From assembly GCA_030751755.1 (NCBI GenBank), contig JASMFO010000061.1, positions 1-14,655 on the forward strand: a DNA stretch of 14,655 nucleotides, in the 5' to 3' direction. The translations under genes were made by a program, and so were the position numbers. The DNA is from Candidatus Woesearchaeota archaeon. GTDB taxonomy: Archaea > Nanobdellota > Nanobdellia > Woesearchaeales > GW2011-AR4. Below, one piece after another: positions 1-7,681 of the stretch (positions are counted from its first letter, which is position 1; the number at the start of each line of letters is the position of its first letter). The notes under the pieces were generated by a model. It saw only the letters and a list, made by a program, of their open reading frames with translations, ran no database searches and was not told where the DNA came from.

Positions 1-14
1 ATTGTTTATATTTT

Positions 15-896
15 TTATTGTTTTCCCATCCCTTTAACAATCACAACCAAAGCCTCATTGACAGGGCATTTGATTCCATATTTTTTGCCTAGCTCAACAA
101 CCGCACCATTCAGATAATCAATTTCCGTCTTTTTGCCTTTAAGCACATCTTGGTGCATTGAAGACAAATTTCTAGAGTCTTTAATCGCATCATTTATTAT
201 TTTTACAAAATCTATATCAAACCTTACATCATCTTTCTCAGCAACTTTTAAGCATTCATCTACAATCGACTTTTTTAATGTATTTAGCCTTTCATCAGCA
301 ATTTTTCCATTTTCTACCCTTAATATTGCAGAAACAGGATTAAGCACACAGTTAAGTATCAATTTTTTCCATATATCTTGCTTAATATTTTCAGAAACCG
401 AACACTTTAATCCACATTTATCAAAATTTTCAGCTAATTCCTCACTTATATTACTATTTTCTATTTTTGTAGAGCTTAGATTGCTGAATTGAACCTTTCC
501 CGGTTCTAAAAAAGTAGCACCTACATTAGTAATGCCTCTTAGTACTAAACATCTATCACCAACTATGGATTTTACTATATTTTCGCTATAAAGACCATTT
601 TGCATACACAGAATTATTGTATCTTTTTTAATTAAATCTTTAATGGGGTCTATAGCCTTTTTGTTGTCATGCACCTTAGTAGTTAACAAAATCAATGTGT
701 TATTCTCAATGTTTTCAATTTTTGCTGTCGCTTTTAATTTATACACATTCTCTTCAATACCAACAATCTTTAATCCATCATTATTTATCTTGTTAATATG
801 CTTCTGCCTAGCAACCAATGTAACATCATTTAGCTTTGATAGTTTTGCTCCATAAAGGCTTCCAATTGCCCCAGCCCCCAAAACGATAATATTCAT
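15..896 (-). CDS. panE: 2-dehydropantoate 2-reductase (ketopantoate reductase)
   Basis: A 293-residue cytosolic protein of the ketopantoate reductase family, which reduces 2-dehydropantoate to pantoate with NADPH for coenzyme A synthesis. A Rossmann nucleotide-binding motif (GAGAIG, residues 7-12) lies at the very N-terminus. The three family catalytic positions are recognisable: Asn100 in MQNG, Lys178 in the IWKKLILNCVLNP segment, and Glu258 in SSMHQD...TEIDYLNG. Length is normal for the family. I chose the ATG at 896 because the Rossmann strand must begin there; the frame stays open to 947, but that would add 17 residues of low-complexity sequence and overlap leuS. It follows leuS with a 43-base gap on the same strand and is probably co-transcribed. 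No Shine-Dalgarno is visible. In archaea the pantoate would pass to pantoate kinase, which is not in the window. Confidence 0.93.
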   Translation of the reverse strand: MNIIVLGAGAIGSLYGAKLSKLNDVTLVARQKHINKINNDGLKIVGIEENVYKLKATAKIENIENNTLILLTTKVHDNKKAIDPIKDLIKKDTIILCMQNGLYSENIVKSIVGDRCLVLRGITNVGATFLEPGKVQFSNLSSTKIENSNISEELAENFDKCGLKCSVSENIKQDIWKKLILNCVLNPVSAILRVENGKIADERLNTLKKSIVDECLKVAEKDDVRFDIDFVKIINDAIKDSRNLSSMHQDVLKGKKTEIDYLNGAVVELGKKYGIKCPVNEALVVIVKGMGKQ

Positions 897-939
897 TTTA
901 TTAATTATAATTTTTGCACTATTATTCATTGTAGAAAAA

Positions 940-3624
940 CTATTCAATCAAAATAGCAACTTTACCCGGCATAGCTTGTTTAGCCTTTTCCTCATCACTT
1001 TTTCCATCAATAATCTCCATATCACAACCAAACTCTTGCTTAAAATTATCTAATGAGCCTTTCAATGCTTCTATTTCTTTTTTCCTGTCAATAACAACTT
1101 TTGGCAGCTTAGTTTCATCCTTAGCAAGCTTAGGAATCATTTTTGAAATCTCTTTCATATAAGTTCCGAAATCTTTTGAAAATGCTTTCATTATCTCTCC
1201 AACATTTCTTGTTTTTTCCATCTCTTTCTTCAGTTTTTTTATAAAATTATACTTCCATGCTTCAGCAACAAAAATTCTTATTTTGCTTGGCTTCTCTATC
1301 TTTGCAAGCTCCATGACAGAATAAATGTCCTTTTTAGTAGTTTCTAAAACTTCTTCTAAAGCTTCTGCTTGCTTGTCAATCTTGCTCTCATCATATGATG
1401 GCCATTTTTGCAGAGAAGCAAAGGATTTGCCTTCTATTTTGCTCCACAACTCCTCAGATATATGGGGTGTAAAAGGATTTAACAACAATATTAAATTCTT
1501 GACACATTCTCCAAATACTTTTTTATTACCTGAATACTTGGAAAGCTCATTTACAAATTCCATTATATTGCCTATAGAAGAATTATACCTAAAGTTTTCA
1601 ATATTATCTGTAACATTCTTTATTGTAGAATGCATCTTGCTTAAAATAAACTTGTCTTTTTCATCCAGTTTATCTTTTGCATAACTATCCCCCGAAATAT
1701 TTTTGATATTATCATTAACCAGGTTATAGATTCTATTCAAAAATCTATATGCTCCATTTACTCCTTTGTCACTCCAATCTAACTCCTTTTCTGGCATTGC
1801 CGCAAACAAAATAAACAATCTTCCTGTATCAGGTCCATATTTTTCTGTTATCTCAACAGGATCAACTACGTTTCCAATACTTTTGCTCATCTTTGCCCCG
1901 TCTTTAATTACCATGCCTTGTGTCATTAATCTCGAGAAAGGCTCATCAACATTAGTTAATCCTAAATCCCTTAAAGCTTTTGTGAAGAATCTGGCATACA
2001 ACAAATGCAATATAGCATGCTCTATTCCCCCAATATATTGGTCAACAGGCATCCAATATCCAGCAGCTTTCTTGTCAAATGGTGCTTTATCAAATTTAGG
2101 GCTGCAGTACCTGAAGAAATACCATGAACTGTCAACAAAAGTGTCCATTGTGTCTGTTTCTCTTCTTGCTTTTTCACCACATTTTGGACATTTTACATTA
2201 ACAAATTTATCAGAGGTCTCTAAAGGGTTTCCAGCACCGGTAAACTTAACATTCTTTGGAAGCTTTACTGGTAAATCTTCATAAGGAACTGGAACAATAC
2301 CACATTTACTGCAATGAACCATAGGTATTGGAGTCCCCCAATACCTTTGCCTGGAAATTAGCCAGTCTCTTAACTTATATTGAACTGTTCTTTTTCCATA
2401 ATTATTTTTTTCCATCCATTTTGATATTTCCTCAATTGCATTTAAATTGCCCATACCATCAAACTTGCTGGAATTAATTAGGATGCCTTCCTCAACATAA
2501 GCTCTAGACATTTTATCTGCCTTTAATTCATATTGCTTGGGTGTTATTACAACCCTGATTGGTAATTTATATTTCCTAGCAAACTCTAAATCTCTTTGAT
2601 CATGGGCAGGGACAACCATAACAGCGCCTGTTCCATACTCAATTAGGGCATAATCAGCAACATAAATTGGTACTTCTTCATTATTGACAGGATTGATGCA
2701 GTATTTTCCAATAAAAACTCCATTTTTCTCTGTTTCTTCAGAAATCCTTTCCTTCATACTCTTCTTTTTAGTTTTAGCTATAAAATCCATAACCTTTTTT
2801 TCATACTTAGTTCCTTTTATCAACTCTAAAACCATTGGATGCTCAACTGCAAATACAAGGGCAGTTACACCAAAAATGGTATCACTCCTTGTTGTAAAGG
2901 TAGAAATTGTTTTTTTAGTGTCCTTGATTTTAAAATTAACATCTACTCCATAACTTTTCCCAATCCAGTTTTCTTGCATTATCTTAACTCTCTTAGGCCA
3001 ATTCTCTAATTTATCCAAATCCTCAAGAAGCTGGTCAGCATATTTTGTTATCTTGAAGAACCACTGCTCTAGCTCTTTTTCTCCAACATCATTCTTGCAT
3101 CTCCAGCATTTTCCATCTATAACCTGCTCATTTGCTAAAACAGTACCGCAAGAATTGCACCAGTTCACAACTGCATTTTTCCTGTAAGCAAGCCCTTTTT
3201 CATAAAACTTAAGAAAAATCCACTGGTTCCATTTGTAATAGTCTTCTGTGCAGCTCTGTATTTGCCTTGACCAATCATAGCTAAATCCTAAGCTTTTTTG
3301 CTGCTTTTTTATCTTGTCAATATTGTCCAAAGTCCATTTTTCAGGATCAACATTGTTTTTGATAGCTGCATTCTCTGCAGGCAACCCAAAAGCATCATAA
3401 CCCATCGGATAGATGACATTAAATCCATTCATCCTCTTGAACCTTGCAAGAGCATCCCCTAAAGAATAATTCCTCAAATGGCCCATGTGCAATGTTGAAG
3501 ATGGATAAGGATACATCTCCAGGCAATAGAATTTTTTCTTTTTTTTGTCTTCCTTAACTTTGAATATTTTTTTATCTTCCCACTTCTTCTGCCATTTATT
3601 GGCTATTTTATTTAAGTCTACCAT
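940..3624 (-). CDS. leuS: Leucyl-tRNA synthetase, bacterial-type core
   Basis: An 894-residue class I synthetase that charges tRNA-Leu. The HIGH-type motif is HMGH (46-49) and KMSKS is at 578-582. A CP1 editing domain is present with the threonine-rich TTR segment (244-246) and the GTGAVMVVPAHD segment (331-342) whose Asp342 is the universal editing aspartate, so proofreading should be intact. Two zinc ribbons are visible (Cys156/159/173/176 and Cys438/441/479/482). The catalytic core reads like bacterial LeuRS (DAFGLPAENAAIK, ETDTMDTFVDSSWYFFRYCSP, YIGGIEHAILHLLYARF), without a long leucine-specific insertion before KMSKS. The C-terminus (about 765-894, ending KAKQAMPGKVAILIE) lacks the bacterial ending and resembles archaeal LeuRS tails. 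It sits 39 bases after rpoN, with its own TATA box, and precedes panE. Confidence 0.97.
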   Translation of the reverse strand: MVDLNKIANKWQKKWEDKKIFKVKEDKKKKKFYCLEMYPYPSSTLHMGHLRNYSLGDALARFKRMNGFNVIYPMGYDAFGLPAENAAIKNNVDPEKWTLDNIDKIKKQQKSLGFSYDWSRQIQSCTEDYYKWNQWIFLKFYEKGLAYRKNAVVNWCNSCGTVLANEQVIDGKCWRCKNDVGEKELEQWFFKITKYADQLLEDLDKLENWPKRVKIMQENWIGKSYGVDVNFKIKDTKKTISTFTTRSDTIFGVTALVFAVEHPMVLELIKGTKYEKKVMDFIAKTKKKSMKERISEETEKNGVFIGKYCINPVNNEEVPIYVADYALIEYGTGAVMVVPAHDQRDLEFARKYKLPIRVVITPKQYELKADKMSRAYVEEGILINSSKFDGMGNLNAIEEISKWMEKNNYGKRTVQYKLRDWLISRQRYWGTPIPMVHCSKCGIVPVPYEDLPVKLPKNVKFTGAGNPLETSDKFVNVKCPKCGEKARRETDTMDTFVDSSWYFFRYCSPKFDKAPFDKKAAGYWMPVDQYIGGIEHAILHLLYARFFTKALRDLGLTNVDEPFSRLMTQGMVIKDGAKMSKSIGNVVDPVEITEKYGPDTGRLFILFAAMPEKELDWSDKGVNGAYRFLNRIYNLVNDNIKNISGDSYAKDKLDEKDKFILSKMHSTIKNVTDNIENFRYNSSIGNIMEFVNELSKYSGNKKVFGECVKNLILLLNPFTPHISEELWSKIEGKSFASLQKWPSYDESKIDKQAEALEEVLETTKKDIYSVMELAKIEKPSKIRIFVAEAWKYNFIKKLKKEMEKTRNVGEIMKAFSKDFGTYMKEISKMIPKLAKDETKLPKVVIDRKKEIEALKGSLDNFKQEFGCDMEIIDGKSDEEKAKQAMPGKVAILIE

Positions 3625-3646
3625 CTAACTAAAGAAACATAGAGTG

Positions 3647-3655
3647 TTTTTATAG
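3647..3655 (-). promoter_or_regulatory. TATA box of leuS
   Basis: On the minus strand the sequence reads CTATAAAAA. Its centre lies about 27 bases before the leuS ATG, which places transcription start at or next to the start codon and suggests a leaderless mRNA. This gives leuS and panE their own promoter, although read-through from rpoN is possible because no clear T-tract separates them. Confidence 0.6.
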
Positions 3656-3663
3656 TTTTTTGT

Positions 3664-3861
3664 TTAGAATTTCTTAAACTGCGCAACAGTGTCTATCAAA
3701 TCCACATGCCCTAGGAAAATTGCCCTGCAGCAGTACCTTTCCAGGCCTAATTCATCTAAAACCTTTTTTTTGTCTTCGCCTTTTTCGAGTCTGCCTTTGA
3801 AATCTTCCCACAAATGGCCTATTGGCTTTGAACACGACCAACAACGAATTGGAATCAACAT
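3664..3861 (-). CDS. rpoN: DNA-directed RNA polymerase subunit N (Rpo10)
   Basis: A 65-residue protein, full length for the archaeal homologue of eukaryotic Rpb10, a small zinc-binding subunit of the D-L-N-P assembly platform of RNA polymerase. The start MLIPIRCWSC matches the family; Cys7 and Cys10 plus the hallmark adjacent pair Cys44-Cys45 (ERYCCR) are the zinc ligands. The usual glycine after the second cysteine is a serine here. It ends the ribosomal operon, 34 bases after rps9. In many archaea rpoK, eno and rps2 follow; here leuS follows instead. A Shine-Dalgarno sits upstream, supporting this start. Confidence 0.97.
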   Translation of the reverse strand: MLIPIRCWSCSKPIGHLWEDFKGRLEKGEDKKKVLDELGLERYCCRAIFLGHVDLIDTVAQFKKF

Positions 3862-3867
3862 TTTTAT

Positions 3868-3875
3868 TCACCTTG
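3868..3875 (-). promoter_or_regulatory. Shine-Dalgarno sequence of rpoN
   Basis: Minus strand CAAGGTGA, whose GGTGA matches the complement of the archaeal 16S rRNA 3' end (UCACC), six bases before the rpoN ATG. It marks rpoN as an operon-internal gene translated by ribosome binding rather than leaderless initiation. Confidence 0.65.
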
Positions 3876-3895
3876 TTTAATTTTTATTAATAATT

Positions 3896-4297
3896 TTATC
3901 TATAACTCTTCTGTCTTTTTGCCCTCGCTTGCCCGTGCCTGTTTGGCTTTGCAGGCTCTTTCCTCCTCACATCCGCTACAAGCAAATTTCTGTCATAATT
4001 CAAAAAATCTTCTTTTAATTTATCATTTTTCGAAAACTCTACAAGAGCTTTTGCAATCGCTAACCTGGAAGCGTCCGCCTGACTAGAAATGCCCCCGCCG
4101 AAAACATTCACATCTATATTTACTTTATTGATAAGGTCTCCCGCAATAATCAATGGTTCCCTCAATTTTAACCTTGAAAGCTTAGGCTCATAAAAATCCA
4201 AAACCATATTATTTATCTTAACTAAACCGTTCCCGGCTCTTATTGTAGCCCTTGCTACTGCTCTTTTTCTTTTTCCTGAAGCAGTTACGATTTTCAT
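3896..4297 (-). CDS. rps9: 30S ribosomal protein uS9
   Basis: A 133-residue archaeal uS9 with the N-terminal ASGKRKRAVARATI block, the FGGGISSQADASRLAIAKAL segment (67-85) and the invariant basic tail ending KRQKSYR, whose last residues reach the P-site tRNA. The start overlaps the end of rpl13 by four bases (ATGA), indicating translational coupling; a GGTG within the last rpl13 codons, seven bases before the ATG, may serve as ribosome binding site. It sits in the conserved order rpl18e-rpl13-rps9-rpoN. Confidence 0.98.
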   Translation of the reverse strand: MKIVTASGKRKRAVARATIRAGNGLVKINNMVLDFYEPKLSRLKLREPLIIAGDLINKVNIDVNVFGGGISSQADASRLAIAKALVEFSKNDKLKEDFLNYDRNLLVADVRRKEPAKPNRHGQARAKRQKSYR

Positions 4298-4710
4298 ATT
4301 TTAGCACCAATGTGTTTGCATACTTCTTTTATGGTTATATACTTAAAGTTCGGAACTTTTTCAACATTAGCGCCCTTTATTGTATCAAATTTTTGATTTT
4401 TAAAACTATCAGGAACACCCATATAACATTTTATATTCTTAAAGGCTATTCTTCCCCTTTCCTTTTTGTATGGTAACATTCCTCTAATTGATCTTTTAAC
4501 AAATCTGTCAGGCATCCTGTGAGTAAAAGGTCCTTTAGCAGGTATACCTCTTTTTAATTTAATATCATAATCCTTAAAAATTTTAGCCCTACTACCAGTA
4601 ATAACACAGCTTTCACAATTAACAATATCTATTTTCTCCCCTAACAATACTTTTTTAGCTGCATAAGTCCCTAATCTCCCTAATATGAGGTTGTTTGCGT
4701 CTATTATCAT
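4294..4710 (-). CDS. rpl13: 50S ribosomal protein uL13
   Basis: A 138-residue archaeal uL13. It begins with IIDANNLILGRLGTYAAKKVLLGE, typical of archaeal and eukaryotic L13, followed by VNCESCVITGSR and the MPDRFVKRSIRGMLPYKK segment (about residues 66-83) that contacts 23S rRNA. Length is normal. It lies 48 bases after rpl18e and overlaps rps9 by four bases. No Shine-Dalgarno is evident; the spacer is an AT-rich run with a weak TATA-like stretch. Confidence 0.97.
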   Translation of the reverse strand: MIIDANNLILGRLGTYAAKKVLLGEKIDIVNCESCVITGSRAKIFKDYDIKLKRGIPAKGPFTHRMPDRFVKRSIRGMLPYKKERGRIAFKNIKCYMGVPDSFKNQKFDTIKGANVEKVPNFKYITIKEVCKHIGAKI

Positions 4711-4758
4711 TTTAGATATTTATTATTATATTTTTTGATTATTCTTGTTTAATTATTT

Positions 4759-5127
4759 TTATCCAATTATCTTTATTTTTTTCCCATTAGGTTTTTCTTT
4801 ACTTATATCTAATAACGATACTATTTCAGCGCCTGCTTTTTCTAATTTATCTTTTGCTTGATCTGAAAATTGATAAGCACTTATTGTCAATTTATGATTT
4901 AATGCACCAGATCCCAAAACTTTGCCAGGAACAACTATGGTTTCATCCTCCTTTGTATATCTATTAATCTTTGATAAATTCACAACCCTCCTCTGCCTTG
5001 TAGGTTTCTCTAGGTCAGAAGCAACTCTTTTCCACAAGTTTATAGACTGCTCATTGCTTCTTTTCTTCAATTCTCCAATTAATTTTTCAAGTAATGGATT
5101 TGTTGGACCTGTTCGTTTCATTTCCAT
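4759..5127 (-). CDS. rpl18e: 50S ribosomal protein eL18
   Basis: A 122-residue eL18, a ribosomal protein shared by archaea and eukaryotes and absent from bacteria, so a firm archaeal marker. Diagnostic segments are RTGPTNPLLEKLIGELKK near the N-terminus, LWKRVASDLEKPTRQRRVVNLSKI in the middle and VVPGKVLGSGALNHKLTISAYQFSDQA after it. A TTG lies directly before this ATG and another ATG two codons inside (5121); I chose the first ATG, but the inner one fits equally well. It follows rpoD by 34 bases and lacks an obvious Shine-Dalgarno. Confidence 0.96.
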   Translation of the reverse strand: MEMKRTGPTNPLLEKLIGELKKRSNEQSINLWKRVASDLEKPTRQRRVVNLSKINRYTKEDETIVVPGKVLGSGALNHKLTISAYQFSDQAKDKLEKAGAEIVSLLDISKEKPNGKKIKIIG

Positions 5128-5161
5128 CAATTATTATTTTTATATTTTGAATTTTTATTTT

Positions 5162-5956
5162 CTACTTGAGCTTCTTTACCTCTTCATTAAACTCATCAAA
5201 GGTTTCATCAAAAATCTTCAAAGCATGATTTAAAATTTCCTTGCAGCTTAATTGCCCCCATGATTCTACATAAAAAATGATGTCGTTATCGTATTTGACC
5301 TTAACTTCCCCTTTCGATACTTCTTCTACAATACCTGCAAGATCATATTTGAACAAATTGTCCTTAATAACTTCAAGCTTTCCATTTTTTATCTCAAAAA
5401 CATTTCCATGTGTTTTTTCAACAACCTCTTCTGGATTTTTTACATTCCCTATTTCTATAATTGGCTTATGCTTGTAATAAGCGAGACATGAGCTCCATTT
5501 TGCGTGTTCCTTGGCCTTACCCAAAACAGCAGTGGCTTCTAGTTCCAAAGATTGACCTTTTAATAATTTTACAATAGGCATTTTTGGATAAACAGGCTTT
5601 ACCGCTGAATCCTTGCTTTTAAGCTCGGAAGCATAAATCATGTCTGGGCCTTTTGATGCTTTGAGCGTAAGCTTGAGCTGGCATCTAGCGCATCCCTCAC
5701 CTTTGCACTTGCAGTTCTCAGGCAAATTATATGATTTTAAGTCTGTTGTTAACGGTATTAAGCCAAGCCTGTGTGCTATCATCTCGTCATACATTATTGA
5801 GTTGTTTTTTCTGAATTCCACATCCTCAATAGCCATTGTAGGGACTTCTTCCACCATAATTCTCCTTAATGTGTTTACAAAAGCGGGTGTTGTATCCTTA
5901 ATAATAAATGAAAGCTTTTCCTCATCCTTAGTGTTTGATAAAACCCTTATTTCCAT
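5162..5956 (-). CDS. rpoD: DNA-directed RNA polymerase subunit D (Rpo3)
   Basis: A 264-residue archaeal Rpo3, the Rpb3/bacterial-alpha homologue that dimerises with subunit L to nucleate polymerase assembly. The alpha-like start includes FVNTLRRIMVEEVPTMAIE (26-44) and HRLGLIPL (62-69). A CxCx4CxxC set (Cys82, 84, 89, 92) matches the Rpb3-type zinc loop. HAKWSS (151-156) begins the return to the core fold. The third, ferredoxin-like domain (about 165-225) is present in outline (NVFEIKNGKLEVIKDN) but has no cysteines, so it should carry no iron-sulfur cluster, unlike the Sulfolobus subunit. It is preceded by the best Shine-Dalgarno of the operon. Despite the symbol it is not a sigma factor. 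Confidence 0.97.
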   Translation of the reverse strand: MEIRVLSNTKDEEKLSFIIKDTTPAFVNTLRRIMVEEVPTMAIEDVEFRKNNSIMYDEMIAHRLGLIPLTTDLKSYNLPENCKCKGEGCARCQLKLTLKASKGPDMIYASELKSKDSAVKPVYPKMPIVKLLKGQSLELEATAVLGKAKEHAKWSSCLAYYKHKPIIEIGNVKNPEEVVEKTHGNVFEIKNGKLEVIKDNLFKYDLAGIVEEVSKGEVKVKYDNDIIFYVESWGQLSCKEILNHALKIFDETFDEFNEEVKKLK

Positions 5957-5961
5957 TTTCT

Positions 5962-5967
5962 ACCTCC
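5962..5967 (-). promoter_or_regulatory. Strong Shine-Dalgarno of rpoD
   Basis: Minus strand GGAGGT, five bases before the rpoD ATG and fully complementary to the 16S rRNA 3' end core. It fixes the rpoD start and shows that this archaeon uses canonical ribosome binding inside operons. Confidence 0.8.
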
Positions 5968-5992
5968 AAGTTTTATAATGAGTTTAACGAAA

Positions 5993-6382
5993 TCAAACTC
6001 TTCTACCACGCCTGCCTCCTTTTTTCTTGCAGCCATCGTGCGGTAGGGGCGTAACATCCTCAATCAGACCTATTCTTAGACCCATTCTTGATAACGCTCT
6101 TATAGCAGCTTGCGCACCAGGACCAGGCCCCGTAGAATCATTATGCCCGCCAGGAGCCCGTATCTTAACATGAATTGAATTTATTCCCTTGTCCATGGCC
6201 CCTTCTGCAGCCCTTTTTGCCGCAATCATTGCCGCAGTTGGAGAACTTTCCATCCTGTCGCTCTTAACAACCATGCCCCCAGATGCTTTGCTTATTGTCT
6301 CTGTTCCGGTAATATCTGTTATGTGGATTATAGTATTGTTATATGATGCATATATATGCGCAATTCCCCATCGTTCTGCCAT
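5993..6382 (-). CDS. rps11: 30S ribosomal protein uS11
   Basis: A 129-residue uS11 of the 30S platform. The N-terminal WGIAHIYASYNNTIIHITD segment, the TGPGPGAQAAIRALSRMGLRIG block (84-105) and the C-terminal EDVTPLPHDGCKKKGGRRGRRV tail are all characteristic of archaeal uS11, and the length is normal. It starts two bases after the rps4 stop, so the two are almost certainly translated from one message. The only Shine-Dalgarno-like sequence (GAGGT) is about 15 bases upstream, further than usual. Confidence 0.98.
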   Translation of the reverse strand: MAERWGIAHIYASYNNTIIHITDITGTETISKASGGMVVKSDRMESSPTAAMIAAKRAAEGAMDKGINSIHVKIRAPGGHNDSTGPGPGAQAAIRALSRMGLRIGLIEDVTPLPHDGCKKKGGRRGRRV

Positions 6383-6384
6383 TT

Positions 6385-7101
6385 TTATTTCTTACCAACC
6401 TCTGGTTTCTTTTCTTGTTTTTTTCTTATTCTCTTTTCTTTTTTCAAATCATGAGTTGTTGGAACTTCTTTTTTCTTTTCTTTCGGTTTTTTCTCAGATT
6501 TTGTTTCTTTTTCTTTTGATTTTCCCTTTGCTTCTACTTCACCTTCCTGTTCTTTTTCTTTTGATTTCTTACTTGCTTTTTCCATCTTAACTGCTGCTCT
6601 TTCAGGATGGCTTGGGTTAGAGAGAACAGAATCTTGCGCAAATTGTATGCTGTTTTCTTCCACTAAAGGCACCATATATGATGGTGCTGTAATTGTTTTG
6701 TCGCTTAATACAATATGCTCGTGAATGATAAATTGGCGAGCTTGTTTAATGCTGCTTGCCATGTTTTTTCTGTAGACCAATGTTTGTAGTCTTCTTTCCA
6801 TTATATCTTTTAATGTTAAGGACAATACATCTTCTATTTTAGCGTCCTTACCTAATAGTCCTAAAGAACAGAGTTTTGTTAAAAGCTGGTTTCTTTCTTT
6901 CTCTACTTGCAGGCTTTTAACAGTAACGAGATTTTTTGCTTGCATAGTAAAATTTTTCAGAATACTGTTCATCTTCCATATCTCATATTTTCTGTTCAAG
7001 CCGTAGTCTTTCAATAGTTCTTTCTCTGCCAAAATCCTCTCTTTCTGCCATGGATGTGTTGGCTTTGAAAATTTCTTTCTTTGTTTTTTAGGAGATCCCA
7101 T
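6385..7101 (-). CDS. rps4: 30S ribosomal protein uS4 with long charged tail
   Basis: A 238-residue uS4, about 60 residues longer than usual for archaea. Residues 1-170 are the family proper: GSPKKQRKKFSKPTHPW start, the helical region, and the S4 RNA-binding domain (RRLQTLVYRKNMASSIKQARQFI, 103-125). Residues 171-238 form a tail made almost wholly of Lys and Glu with some Ser and no predicted fold. The tail is in frame, uses AT-rich codons like its neighbours and ends just before rps11, so it is not a frameshift. uS4 binds 16S rRNA early in 30S assembly, and in bacteria represses its operon; no such role can be read here. A TATA box upstream suggests an internal promoter. Confidence 0.96.
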   Translation of the reverse strand: MGSPKKQRKKFSKPTHPWQKERILAEKELLKDYGLNRKYEIWKMNSILKNFTMQAKNLVTVKSLQVEKERNQLLTKLCSLGLLGKDAKIEDVLSLTLKDIMERRLQTLVYRKNMASSIKQARQFIIHEHIVLSDKTITAPSYMVPLVEENSIQFAQDSVLSNPSHPERAAVKMEKASKKSKEKEQEGEVEAKGKSKEKETKSEKKPKEKKKEVPTTHDLKKEKRIRKKQEKKPEVGKK

Positions 7102-7120
7102 TTTGATTTATTTTTTTAAT

Positions 7121-7130
7121 TGTATAAAAA
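7121..7130 (-). promoter_or_regulatory. Possible internal TATA box of rps4
   Basis: Minus strand TTTTTATACA centred about 24 bases before the rps4 ATG, suitable for a leaderless start. It lies downstream of a seven-T run at 7154-7160, so rps13 and rps4 could be partly separate transcripts. AAGCAT/ATGCTT arms (7129-7134 and 7147-7152) flank the region. Sequence is very AT-rich, so the match may be chance. Confidence 0.4.
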
Positions 7131-7153
7131 GCATGAAATACTTTTTATGCTTG

Positions 7154-7160
7154 AAAAAAA
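7154..7160 (-). terminator. Possible T-tract terminator after rps13
   Basis: Seven consecutive T on the minus strand about 18 bases after the rps13 stop, the form typical of archaeal terminators. A candidate promoter for rps4 follows directly. Partial read-through is likely, as these genes are normally co-expressed. Confidence 0.35.
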
Positions 7161-7177
7161 TTTATTTTTTTCATTGT

Positions 7178-7681
7178 TCAAACCTTTTCTGCTTTTGTGG
7201 TATCTTTTTTAGCGACGCCTAATGATACTTTTCCCTTGTTTCTCCTGAAATTTGATTTTGTTCTTTGACCTCTGACTGGTAAACCTATACCGTGTCTTAC
7301 TCCTCTGTAAGACCTGATTTTTTTCATTCTCTTGACATCATTTTCCTCTGCAAAAGATAAATCTCCTGCGGTAACATGATAATCTTTCCCATCTTCATAG
7401 TTTTTTCTCCTATTAAGCATCCAACTGGGTACATTAAACTTTGATGGATTGTTCAAAACTTCGTCCAACTTTTTAACTTGCTCATCACTTAGATAGCCGG
7501 TTTTAGCCATTTTATCTATGCCAGCAAGATTGCATACCATATTAGAGAACATGAAACTTACACCCTTAATCTTTTTTAGTGCATTGCCTATATTTTTGTT
7601 TCCATCAAGATCTGTATTTACTATTCTTACAAAATACCTGAAATTATCTTCTTTCTTTTCCTGAGTTTTCTGTTCTGCCAT
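7178..7681 (-). CDS. rps13: 30S ribosomal protein uS13
   Basis: A 167-residue archaeal uS13 of the 30S head, which contacts the P-site tRNA and 50S bridges. The N-terminal FRYFVRIVNTDLDGNKNIGNAL segment, the GYLSDEQVKKLDEVL helix and the signature RSYRGVRHGIGLPVRGQRTKSNFR (123-146) place it firmly. The first 12 residues and the last 15 are Lys-rich extensions. It is the first gene of the operon. No start exists further upstream before an in-frame TAG, so the ATG at 7681 is the only choice. A TATA box lies 92-99 bases upstream, implying an untranslated leader of roughly 70 bases, unlike the leaderless genes nearby. Confidence 0.97.
   Translation of the reverse strand: MAEQKTQEKKEDNFRYFVRIVNTDLDGNKNIGNALKKIKGVSFMFSNMVCNLAGIDKMAKTGYLSDEQVKKLDEVLNNPSKFNVPSWMLNRRKNYEDGKDYHVTAGDLSFAEENDVKRMKKIRSYRGVRHGIGLPVRGQRTKSNFRRNKGKVSLGVAKKDTTKAEKV

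Noticed and set aside
897..947. N-terminal extension of ketopantoate reductase to 947
   Set aside because: The Rossmann motif must begin near the true N-terminus and the extension would overlap the leuS end.
3625..3663. A small rpoK-like gene between rpoN and leuS
   Set aside because: The gap is only 39 bases and contains a promoter.
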